64,000 bases of DNA from Pyropia yezoensis (lineage: Eukaryota; Rhodophyta; Bangiophyceae; Bangiales; Bangiaceae): assembly GCA_009829735.1 (NCBI GenBank), contig CM020618.1, positions 25,765,122 through 25,829,121 of the forward strand, read 5' to 3'. The position numbers and the translations under genes are program-made. Position 1 is the first letter of the stretch; the number at the start of each line of letters is the position of its first letter. A model generated the notes under the pieces. That model saw only the letters and a program-made list of their open reading frames with translations. It searched no databases and had not been told where the DNA came from. This document shows, in pieces, positions 1 to 9,690 of the stretch.

Positions 1-327
1 AGTCTCGGCGGGCAGCGGCGCAACGCAAGGCATCCACCGGGGGGTATCCCGCCCGAGCACCCGGACCTGCACCGGGTAGGCAGCCAGCTCCAGGTGGAGT
101 ACTGGCCGTCGAGGGGGCACCTACTCAGCCGGATGTCCCGGCGGACAGCACCCTACCAAGGGCGGGAAACGAGTAAGAGGAAGGATGACCGGGGGGCGCT
201 GGGGTTACCCAAGCAAGCCACCCCGGAGTACCGCGGGGAAAGCCCCACGGAGAGCGCGGTTGAGCCGACGCCGCATCAACCCCCGGGTACACCTTCCGGC
301 CCCGACGACACGGCGTCAGGGGATTGA
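1..327 (+). CDS. Chromovirus A Gag, C-terminal end (partial)
   Basis: The first forward frame is open from the first base of the window to a TGA at 325-327 and encodes about 108 residues rich in Pro, Gly, Arg and Ser, ending in a short acidic tail. I infer it is the end of Gag because it lies directly upstream of and overlaps the pol frame, as in element B, whose Gag also ends in an acidic Ser/Asp-rich tail. No zinc knuckle or capsid segment is visible, since these would lie upstream of the window. The overlap with the pol frame is 143 nt if pol begins at its first ATG (185), and pol is in the +1 frame relative to this one. It could instead be non-coding leader that happens to be open. Confidence 0.4.
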   Translation, partial: SLGGQRRNARHPPGGIPPEHPDLHRVGSQLQVEYWPSRGHLLSRMSRRTAPYQGRETSKRKDDRGALGLPKQATPEYRGESPTESAVEPTPHQPPGTPSGPDDTASGD

Positions 328-3300
328 TGACCAACCTCCAAGGTTGGGAGGAGAGGACGGGAAGCCCCGTCACGTTGAACCAGACAAGGGCCCTGTTCAG
401 GATGCCCGAGCTACACCGGATATCGGTGTAGGACATGTGTTGTTTACCTTGGAGAACTTCAAGGTATCAGCCACACTGGGGGTTGACCCCCAGTCGACAC
501 GATCGTACTACCCTGTACTGGATACAGGGGCTGGACCCAACCTTATCCGGAAGGATACCCTCCCGGACAAGTGGCTTCCACGAGTCAGAGTGACTCGGGG
601 ACCCACCATCAAGGACGCGAATGGTCGACTCATTCGTACGACCGCAGCGATGTCGCTGCGGGTTACCATCGGGGATCTCACCACGGAAGTTGACTTCCTG
701 GTGTGTGAAACGCTATCGGTGCCCTGCATACTGGGGTGCACCTTCATCAACGTTCACGTTGATGCAATCCGGCCAGGCCGGAGGACCGTCGAGCTTCAAG
801 AAGCCGACGGGACGAAGCGAGGACACACGGCTATCGTCAGGGATCTGACGCTACAAGGAAGCCACGTTAACGTGGCTGAGGTGTACGCAAGCGTCGAGCC
901 GAAGACACTTCTATTGGCCAAGCGAACTCGCTTTGAGCCGTTGTCAGAGACAGTCCTCCCGGTTAACTGCGACCTCGCAGGCATCTTCAGAGTCCAGTCC
1001 AACCTACGGACGTACAAGCGCCATGGGTTGACCATGGCCAACGGTCTCATAGACCTCCCAGCAGGAGGGTCGTCCCTCCTAGTGATGGCGAACTATCGCC
1101 GTAAGGCAGTCACCCTCCCGAAGGGAGCTATCCTCGGGATTGCCGAACTCTACGAAGGAGATATCCTTACCCCTGATAAGGAAGGTCAAGTGGAACCACT
1201 TGAAGTACTGGCGGTCGCCGAGACCACCGAGCGACAGCAACCCGATGACGGGAAGCCTAACCCATCGGCGGCTCCGGCGGACCTGCCGCCAAAGGACCAA
1301 GAGGCCTTGAAGGCACTGGCCGAGGCTGACCTCGACCACCTTCACCCTTCGGTAGCCGAAGGGGTACGACGGATGCTAAGAAAGCATGACGTTATGTGGA
1401 CAGGCGGGGCCTTGGGGACCATTGGGGCAACCCAACATCGTATAGACCTGGTACCAGGCGCACGACCCGCCCGCTCACAACCGCACCGAGCGGGACCTAT
1501 GCAACGAGAGATCGTTGATGGAGAAGTGAAGAGGATGAGTGAAGCTAAGGTGATCCGACCTTCGATGTCGGAATGGGGTGCCCCCGTCGTTATTGTGCCG
1601 AAGAAGGATCAAACCCCTCGGTTTTGCATCGATTATCGACGCCTCAACTTGGTTACCAAGAAGGACTCATACCCTTTACCAAGGATGGATGAATGCATCG
1701 ACTCCCTGGGGGAGGCTACGGTGTTTACCACCATCGACTGCAATGCCGGATACTGGCAGATCCCGGTGGCGGACGAGGATATCCCCAAGACGGCATTCGT
1801 CTGTCACAGTGGAGTGTACGAGTTCCTAAGGATGCCCTTCGGATTGTCCAACGCCCCCGCTACATTCCAGCGGGCTATCGACATCATACTGTCGGGGGTG
1901 AAGTGGCGTAACTGCCTAGTGTACCTCGATGACGTCATCGTCTTCTCGCGTAACATGGATGACCATGTACAACATGTTGACGAGGTACTCACCCTCTTGA
2001 GGAACGCCGGGGTAACCCTGCGTCTGAAGAAGTGCGCCTTCTTCCAACAGACGGTCGAATATCTGGGCCACCAGATAACCCCTGGTAAACTAGGGGAACT
2101 CGAAGCCAATACCCGGGCACTCCGGGATGCCCGGTTCCCTAACACCCAGACGCAGCTCAAGAGCTTCCTGGGAATGTGCAATGTATACCGACGGTTCGTC
2201 AAGGACTTCGCTCGGATAGCTAAACCGTTAACGGTTCTTACGAGCAGTACCTTACCCAAGGTACTCCAACCCCCTTCGCCTAGCGAAGAGGAGACATTCG
2301 AGTCGCTGAAGCGAGCCCTACTAGCCCCACCCGTCCTTGCGTTACCGCATAGACGGGGTACCTTCGTCATCGATGTCGATGCGTGTGATACACAAGTGGG
2401 ATGCACCCTGTTACAGGGAGAGACGTTGATCGGCACCGATAACGTTATCCCGGACCTACGTCCGGTAGGGTACTTCAGCCGGACACTCAACCCGGCTGAG
2501 CGGAACTATAGTGCCACCGAGCGTGAATGCCTCGAAGTTATATGGGCAGTGCAACTGCTCCGTCCATACCTGGAGGGCTCCAGGTTCATCGTTAGGTCCG
2601 ACCACGAACCCCTACGATGGCTCCTCAACCTTGGTGACAAGGATTCCGATAGCCATGGGAGGCTAGCCCGATGGAGGCTGAAGATGGCCGAGCACGACTA
2701 CCGCACGGTGTATAAGGCTGGGTCAACCCACCACCTCGGAGACGCGTTGTCTCGACTCGACACCCCGAGCGGGGATACCCGCCCGGTGGACGAGGACATC
2801 CCGGTAGTACCGGTGTGCATGGTGGGTAATGCTACCCAGGGTATGGCTGACCATACCATGGCACACCTTGCGTGCCCATTGACCCTCGCGGACTTCCGCG
2901 AGGCACAGGCCAACGAAGATGACTGTAGACGTCATCGTGCTAACCTCCTGGCCGGTACGGCCGGCATCTTCTCCGAGAACGAAGACGGACTCATATACCG
3001 GCGGGCACCCGCCGATGGACGACATCAAGTCGTGGTTCCCGTGTCCTTACGGCAAGCCGTCATGGAACGAGAACATGAGAACCCTACAGCCGGACACCCG
3101 GGGGGTTCACGTATGTTCGCAGCAATGCGAAGGTTCTTCTACTGGCCAGCAATGGCCGTCGACGTGGTCGACCACGTAAGGGGATGCCACCCCTGTGCAC
3201 GTAACCGCATGAGTCTACATAGGCGGGCGTCTGCCATGAAGCTATTCCCACCTGATGGGCCCAACGAGCAAGTCGCTATCGACATACTCGGGCCACTTCC

Positions 3301-4351
3301 GATAACGGAAGAAGGGAACAGGTACATCATGGTCATGTCTGACCGCTTCACTAAGCTGTCAAGAGCGGCAGCCATCCCGAATGATACGGCATACACGATC
3401 ATGAACGCAGTGGTTGACCACTGGATCAGTGCATACGGAGTCATGAAGCAACTCCTCTCCGATAACGGAGCAAACCTTACGTCGGCATTCTGCACTAAGG
3501 TCCTGGGCATGTTCGGTATCGAACCACGTCGGGCATCCGACTACCACCCGCAGTCCAACGGGCAGGTGGAGCGGTTCAACCGCACCATCGTCAAGATGCT
3601 ACAGTGCTACGTGGCAGAGCACACGAACACTTGGGACAGGCTTCTGTCCGTACTCACCCTGGCATACAATGCCAGGCCACATCGGAGCACAAACATCGCT
3701 CCGCTGGAGTGGGTCATGCCACTAGGCGTCTGTAACCTGACGCTGCCACCAGGCAGGTGCACTCGGTATGATACACCGAAGGGCCGACCCGCCGAACGCA
3801 TCCACCTAGCTTGGTTGGCCAAGCTATCGTGGATGATTCCTAAGCTCAAGGGTGCCCTTGACAGAACACAACTTCGGTATAAGAAGAACTTCGACGCCCG
3901 ACTACGGGTGCGCAACGCAACCCTGGTAACAGGTGACTGGGTCTATATCAGACACCAGAAGTTCCGAGGGAACAAGCTTATGCAACTGGTCAAGGGACCG
4001 TACCAGATCCTCCACAGAGATAACCACTCTGATATCTTACACTCCGATACGGAGATTCAACGCATCAGCATGAATGATGTCACACCTGCTCCGATGCCGG
4101 AACAGCCTCAGCCGGTACCGGCTGGGTTGCTACATGAAGCTCTTACAACCCACCTGTCAGATGACCCGGTGGGACCGGATGGGATTCCATACCAAGTAGA
4201 GAGCGTAGTCGGACACACCGACCCGGACATACCAGGACCCTGGTACGTCAAGGTTATGTGGGTCGGATACGACTCACCCACCTGGGAACAGGCGGCAAAT
4301 ATACCCCGCCAACTCCTCATGCCTTACATGAGCCGACGACGCCTACTGTAA
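185..4351 (+). CDS. pol: Chromovirus A Pol polyprotein (PR-RT-RNase H-IN-chromodomain), intact
   Basis: An uninterrupted 1388-residue frame gives a complete Ty3/gypsy polyprotein. In order it carries an aspartic protease with the DTGA active site at D113; reverse transcriptase with YLDD at 580-583; RNase H beginning near the DVDA motif (about residue 730); an integrase zinc finger H964, H971, C1001, C1004; a catalytic core D1033, D1093, E1129 with the diagnostic 35-residue D-E spacing; and a C-terminal chromodomain near 1331-1380 (KVMWVGYDSPTWE). Order and chromodomain place it in the chromovirus branch. The ATG at 185 is only the first in frame; the frame is open upstream to a stop near 79, so expression by frameshift from gag is possible. 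All catalytic residues are present, so this is the only potentially functional pol in the window. Confidence 0.93.
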   Translation: MTGGRWGYPSKPPRSTAGKAPRRARLSRRRINPRVHLPAPTTRRQGIDDQPPRLGGEDGKPRHVEPDKGPVQDARATPDIGVGHVLFTLENFKVSATLGVDPQSTRSYYPVLDTGAGPNLIRKDTLPDKWLPRVRVTRGPTIKDANGRLIRTTAAMSLRVTIGDLTTEVDFLVCETLSVPCILGCTFINVHVDAIRPGRRTVELQEADGTKRGHTAIVRDLTLQGSHVNVAEVYASVEPKTLLLAKRTRFEPLSETVLPVNCDLAGIFRVQSNLRTYKRHGLTMANGLIDLPAGGSSLLVMANYRRKAVTLPKGAILGIAELYEGDILTPDKEGQVEPLEVLAVAETTERQQPDDGKPNPSAAPADLPPKDQEALKALAEADLDHLHPSVAEGVRRMLRKHDVMWTGGALGTIGATQHRIDLVPGARPARSQPHRAGPMQREIVDGEVKRMSEAKVIRPSMSEWGAPVVIVPKKDQTPRFCIDYRRLNLVTKKDSYPLPRMDECIDSLGEATVFTTIDCNAGYWQIPVADEDIPKTAFVCHSGVYEFLRMPFGLSNAPATFQRAIDIILSGVKWRNCLVYLDDVIVFSRNMDDHVQHVDEVLTLLRNAGVTLRLKKCAFFQQTVEYLGHQITPGKLGELEANTRALRDARFPNTQTQLKSFLGMCNVYRRFVKDFARIAKPLTVLTSSTLPKVLQPPSPSEEETFESLKRALLAPPVLALPHRRGTFVIDVDACDTQVGCTLLQGETLIGTDNVIPDLRPVGYFSRTLNPAERNYSATERECLEVIWAVQLLRPYLEGSRFIVRSDHEPLRWLLNLGDKDSDSHGRLARWRLKMAEHDYRTVYKAGSTHHLGDALSRLDTPSGDTRPVDEDIPVVPVCMVGNATQGMADHTMAHLACPLTLADFREAQANEDDCRRHRANLLAGTAGIFSENEDGLIYRRAPADGRHQVVVPVSLRQAVMEREHENPTAGHPGGSRMFAAMRRFFYWPAMAVDVVDHVRGCHPCARNRMSLHRRASAMKLFPPDGPNEQVAIDILGPLPITEEGNRYIMVMSDRFTKLSRAAAIPNDTAYTIMNAVVDHWISAYGVMKQLLSDNGANLTSAFCTKVLGMFGIEPRRASDYHPQSNGQVERFNRTIVKMLQCYVAEHTNTWDRLLSVLTLAYNARPHRSTNIAPLEWVMPLGVCNLTLPPGRCTRYDTPKGRPAERIHLAWLAKLSWMIPKLKGALDRTQLRYKKNFDARLRVRNATLVTGDWVYIRHQKFRGNKLMQLVKGPYQILHRDNHSDILHSDTEIQRISMNDVTPAPMPEQPQPVPAGLLHEALTTHLSDDPVGPDGIPYQVESVVGHTDPDIPGPWYVKVMWVGYDSPTWEQAANIPRQLLMPYMSRRRLL

Positions 4352-4790
4352 CAACCCAACCGACACCGACTTCGGCTGTTGGGGGGTGAGGCTTATACCT
4401 ACTAAGTAGGGTGTGACATGGTTAAAGCAGACTTAGGTTTCTAAGTCAAATCAGACTTAGGTTTCTAAGTCGAACCAAGCTTAGGTAACTAAGTAGAGCT
4501 AAGCTTAGGTAACTAAGTAAAAACCTGAACCTTAATAAGTTAACTTAAAGGTAAAGGCTAACTCGATAATATCGAAGTAACTAGGGAGCTTACACGGGAG
4601 GATGACCTCCCCAAGCCAAGACACAAAGTGAGGGAGGATAACCTCCCCAAGCATGAACCAACCGGAAGAAGTTGGGCGGGAGGCAAGGCACCACTGAGCC
4701 AGAAGGGGTACTCCCCAGGGCAGCAAACAGAGGCAAGCAATGCCCCCAGCGGGGGATGAGTTTATACTCACTACTACCCGGCTACCATAA
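4352..4790. other. Spacer between convergent pol and antisense ORF, with stem-loop cluster (copy 1)
   Basis: This non-coding stretch follows the pol stop. It holds four tandem 24-bp units (about 4429-4524), each with an inverted repeat CTTAG-GTNN-CTAAG. Two GGAGG-ATRA-CCTCC hairpins follow (about 4600-4650), then a CCCCC-AGC-GGGGG hairpin at about 4743-4755. The same block recurs at 9211-9650. Because pol ends here and the antisense ORF ends just beyond, the block lies where two converging transcripts meet. A role in 3'-end formation is inference. Confidence 0.6.
4429..4524. repeat. 24-bp tandem repeat, 4 copies, each a hairpin (copy 1)
   Basis: Units start at 4431, 4455, 4479 and 4503, a strict 24-bp spacing. 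The first two carry ACTTAG-GTTT-CTAAGT and the last two GCTTAG-GTAA-CTAAGT. Each unit is an inverted repeat with a 4-nt loop. The second copy of the element carries the same array at about 9288-9383. Confidence 0.8.
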
Positions 4791-5290
4791 NNNNNNNNNN
4801 NNNNNNNNNNNNNNNNNNNNNNNNNNNNNNNNNNNNNNNNNNNNNNNNNNNNNNNNNNNNNNNNNNNNNNNNNNNNNNNNNNNNNNNNNNNNNNNNNNNN
4901 NNNNNNNNNNNNNNNNNNNNNNNNNNNNNNNNNNNNNNNNNNNNNNNNNNNNNNNNNNNNNNNNNNNNNNNNNNNNNNNNNNNNNNNNNNNNNNNNNNNN
5001 NNNNNNNNNNNNNNNNNNNNNNNNNNNNNNNNNNNNNNNNNNNNNNNNNNNNNNNNNNNNNNNNNNNNNNNNNNNNNNNNNNNNNNNNNNNNNNNNNNNN
5101 NNNNNNNNNNNNNNNNNNNNNNNNNNNNNNNNNNNNNNNNNNNNNNNNNNNNNNNNNNNNNNNNNNNNNNNNNNNNNNNNNNNNNNNNNNNNNNNNNNNN
5201 NNNNNNNNNNNNNNNNNNNNNNNNNNNNNNNNNNNNNNNNNNNNNNNNNNNNNNNNNNNNNNNNNNNNNNNNNNNNNNNNNNNNNNNNNN
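4791..5290. other. Assembly gap (500 N)
   Basis: Exactly 500 undetermined bases, the look of a fixed-size scaffolding gap. The 4360 bp before it (431-4790) and the 4360 bp after it (5291-9650) are nearly the same sequence, so the true gap is probably negative, meaning the two contigs overlap. Confidence 0.98.
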
Positions 5291-8200
5291 GGACATGTGT
5301 TGTTTACCTTGGAGAACTTCAAGGTATCAGCCACACTGGGGGTTGACCCCCAGTCGACACGATCGTACTACCCTGTACTGGATACAGGGCTGGACCCAAC
5401 CTTATCCGGAAGGATACCCTCCCGGACAAGTGGCTTCCACGAGTCAGAGTGGACTCGGGGACCCACCATCAAAGGACGCGAATGGGTCGACTCATTCGTA
5501 CGACCGCAGGCGATGTCCGCTGCGGGTTACCATCGGGGATCTCACCACGGAAGTTGACTTCCTGGTGTGTGAAACGCTATCGGTGCCCTGCATACTGGGG
5601 TGCACCTTCATCAACGTTCACGTGATGCAATCCGGCCAGGCCGGAGGACCGTCGAGCTTCTAAGAAGCCGACGGGACGAAGCGAGGACACACGGCTATCG
5701 TCAGGGATCTGACGCTACAAGGAAGCCACGTTAACGTGGGCTGAGGTGTACGCAAGCGTCGAGCCGAAGACACTTCTATTGGCCAAGCGAACTCGCTTGA
5801 GCCGTTGTCAGAGGACAGTCCTCCCGGTTAACTGCGACCTCGCAGGCATCTTCAGAGTCCAGTCCAACCTACGGACGTACAAGCGCCATGGGTTGACCAT
5901 GGCCAACGGTCTCATAGACCTCCCAGGCAGGAGGGTCGTCCTCCTAGTGATGGCGAACTATCGCCGTAAGGCAGTCACCCCCGAAGGGAGCTATCCTCGG
6001 GATTGCCGAACTCTACGAAGGAGATATCCTTACCCCTGATAAGGAAGGTCAAGTGGAACCACTTGAAGTACTGGCGGTCGCCGAGACCACCGAGCGACAG
6101 CAACCCGATGACGGGAAGCCTAACCCATCGGCGGCTCCGGCGGACCTGCCGCCAAAGGACCAAGAGGCCTTGAAGGCACTGCCGAGGCTGACCTCGACCA
6201 CCTTCACCCTTCGGTAGCCGAAGGGGTACGACGGATGCTAAGAAAGCATGACGTTATGTGGACAGGCGGGCCTTGGGGACCATTGGGGCAACCCAACATC
6301 GTATAGACCTGGTACCAGGCGCACGACCCGCCCGCTCACAACCGCACCGAGCGGGACCTATGCAACGAGAGATCGTTGATGGAGAAGTGAAGAGGATGAG
6401 TGAAGCTAAGGTGATCCGACCTTCGATGTCGGAATGGGGTGCCCCGTCGTTATTGTGCCGAAGAAGGATCAAACCCCTCGGTTTTGCATCGATTATCGAC
6501 GCCTCAACTTGGTTACCAAGAAGGACTCATACCCTTTACCAAGGATGGATGAATGCATCGACTCCCTGGGGGAAGCTACGGTGTTTACCACCATCGACTG
6601 CAATGCCGGATACTGGCAGATCCCGGTGGCGGACGAGGATATCCCCAAGACGGCATTCGTCTGTCACAGTGGAGTGTACGAGTTCCTAAGGATGCCCTTC
6701 GGATTGTCCAACGCCCCCGCTACATTCCAGCGGGCTATCGACATCATACTGTCGGGGGTGAAGTGGCGTAACTGCCTAGTGTACCTCGATGACGTCATCG
6801 TCTTCTCGCGTAACATGGATGACCATGTACAACATGTTGACGAGGTACTCACCCTCTTGAGGAACGCCGGGGTAACCCTGCGTCTGAAGAAGTGCGCCTT
6901 CTTCCAACAGACGGTCGAATATCTGGGCCACCAGATAACCCTGGTAAACTAGGGGAACTCGAAGCCAATACCCGGGCACTCCGGGATGCCCGGTTCCCTA
7001 ACACCCAGACGCAGCTCAAGAGCTTCCTGGGAATGTGCAATGTATACCGACGGTTCGTCAAGGACTTCGCTCGGATAGCTAAACCGTTAACGGTTCTTAC
7101 GAGCAGTACCTTACCCAAGGTACTCCAACCCCCTTCGCCTAGCGAAGAGGAGACATTCGAGTCGCTGAAGCGAGCCCTACTAGCCCCACCCGTCCTTGCG
7201 TTACCGCATAGACGGGGTACCTTCGTCATCGATGTCGATGCGTGTGATACACAAGTGGGATGCACCCTGTTACAGGGAGAGACGTTGATCGGCACCGATA
7301 ACGTTATCCCGGACCTACGTCCGGTAGGGTACTTCAGCCGGACACTCAACCCGGCTGAGCGGAACTATAGTGCCACCGAGCGTGAATGCCTCGAAGTTAT
7401 ATGGGCAGTGCAACTGCTCCGTCCATACCTGGAGGGCTCCAGGTTCATCGTTAGGTCCGACCACGAACCCCTACGATGGCTCCTCAACCTTGGTGACAAG
7501 GATTCCGATAGCCATGGGAGGCTAGCCCGATGGAGGCTGAAGATGGCCGAGCACGACTACCGCACGGTGTATAAGGCTGGGTCAACCCACCACCTCGGAG
7601 ACGCGTTGTCTCGACTCGACACCCCGAGCGGGGATACCCGCCCGGTGGACGAGGACATCCCGGTAGTACCGGTGTGCATGGTGGGTAATGCTACCCAGGG
7701 TATGGCTGACCATACCATGGCACACCTTGCGTGCCCATTGACCCTCGCGGACTTCCGCGAGGCACAGGCCAACGAAGATGACTGTAGACGTCATCGTGCT
7801 AACCTCCTGGCCGGTACGGCCGGCATCTTCTCCGAGAACGAAGACGGACTCATATACCGGCGGGCACCCGCCGATGGACGACATCAAGTCGTGGTTCCCG
7901 TGTCCTTACGGCAAGCCGTCATGGAACGAGAACATGAGAACCCTACAGCCGGACACCCGGGGGGTTCACGTATGTTCGCAGCAATGCGAAGGTTCTTCTA
8001 CTGGCCAGCAATGGCCGTCGACGTGGTCGACCACGTAAGGGGATGCCACCCCTGTGCACGTAACCGCATGAGTCTACATAGGCGGGCGTCTGCCATGAAG
8101 CTATTCCCACCTGATGGGCCCAACGAGCAAGTCGCTATCGACATACTCGGGCCACTTCCGATAACGGAAGAAGGGAACAGGTACATCATGGTCATGTCTG

Positions 8201-9210
8201 ACCGCTTCACTAAGCTGTCAAGAGCGGCAGCCATCCCGAATGATACGGCATACACGATCATGAACGCAGTGGTTGACCACTGGATCAGTGCATACGGAGT
8301 CATGAAGCAACTCCTCTCCGATAACGGAGCAAACCTTACGTCGGCATTCTGCACTAAGGTCCTGGGCATGTTCGGTATCGAACCACGTCGGGCATCCGAC
8401 TACCACCCGCAGTCCAACGGGCAGGTGGAGCGGTTCAACCGCACCATCGTCAAGATGCTACAGTGCTACGTGGCAGAGCACACGAACACTTGGGACAGGC
8501 TTCTGTCCGTACTCACCCTGGCATACAATGCCAGGCCACATCGGAGCACAAACATCGCTCCGCTGGAGTGGGTCATGCCACTAGGCGTCTGTAACCTGAC
8601 GCTGCCACCAGGCAGGTGCACTCGGTATGATACACCGAAGGGCCGACCCGCCGAACGCATCCACCTAGCTTGGTTGGCCAAGCTATCGTGGATGATTCCT
8701 AAGCTCAAGGGTGCCCTTGACAGAACACAACTTCGGTATAAGAAGAACTTCGACGCCCGACTACGGGTGCGCAACGCAACCCTGGTAACAGGTGACTGGG
8801 TCTATATCAGACACCAGAAGTTCCGAGGGAACAAGCTTATGCAACTGGTCAAGGGACCGTACCAGATCCTCCACAGAGATAACCACTCTGATATCTTACA
8901 CTCCGATACGGAGATTCAACGCATCAGCATGAATGATGTCACACCTGCTCCGATGCCGGAACAGCCTCAGCCGGTACCGGCTGGGTTGCTACATGAAGCT
9001 CTTACAACCCACCTGTCAGATGACCCGGTGGGACCGGATGGGATTCCATACCAAGTAGAGAGCGTAGTCGGACACACCGACCCGGACATACCAGGACCCT
9101 GGTACGTCAAGGTTATGTGGGTCGGATACGACTCACCCACCTGGGAACAGGCGGCAAATATACCCCGCCAACTCCTCATGCCTTACATGAGCCGACGACG
9201 CCTACTGTAA
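5291..9210 (+). pseudogene. Second copy of chromovirus A pol, frameshifted; probable assembly duplicate
   Basis: This repeats 431-4351 almost base for base. From about 6950 to the stop at 9208-9210 the copy matches element A essentially perfectly and encodes the RT end, RNase H, integrase and chromodomain without a break. Between 5291 and about 6950 the protease and early RT are broken by many single-base gains and losses, mostly in short homopolymers or next to doubled bases (for example GGGG to GGG in the DTGA codons near 5390, and a lost C near 6945). The copy starts abruptly at the gap edge, mid-protease, with no LTR or gag. I read it as the unpolished end of the right-hand contig overlapping the left-hand contig rather than a biological tandem copy. 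A true tandem copy joined across the gap cannot be excluded. Confidence 0.8.
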
Positions 9211-9690
9211 CAACCCAACCGACACCGACTTCGGCTGTTGGGGGGTGAGGCTTATACCTACTAAGTAGGGTGTGACATGGTTAAAGCAGACTTAGGTTTC
9301 TAAGTCAAATCAGACTTAGGTTTCTAAGTCGAACCAAGCTTAGGTAACTAAGTAGAGCTAAGCTTAGGTAACTAAGTAAAAACCTGAACCTTAATAAGTT
9401 AACTTAAAGGTAAAGGCTAACTCCGATAATATCGAAGTAACTAGGGAGCTTACACGGGAGGATGACCTCCCCAAGCCAAGACACAAAGTGAGGGAGGATA
9501 ACCTCCCCAAGCATGAACCAACCGGAAGAAGTTGGGCGGGAGGCAAGGCACCACTGAGCCAGAAGGGGTACTCCCCAGGGCAGCAAACAGAGGCAAGCAA
9601 TGCCCCCAGCGGGGGATGAGTTTATACTCACTACTACCCGGCTACCATAAGGGTTGCCGGGGCCCTCTCCCTCACAAACAATAGCACTCC
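9211..9690. other. Spacer between convergent pol and antisense ORF, with stem-loop cluster (copy 2)
   Basis: Same content as the block before the gap, with one extra C near 9423: four 24-bp hairpin repeats, two GGAGG/CCTCC hairpins and a CCCCC/GGGGG hairpin. It continues unbroken into the antisense ORF, whose stop is at 9691, and so shows the natural structure lost in copy 1 at the gap. Confidence 0.6.

Noticed and set aside
5291-9210. True tandem duplication of element A
   Set aside because: Kept only as a minor alternative. Equal block lengths, a gap at the exact end and indels limited to the gap edge fit an unmerged overlap better.
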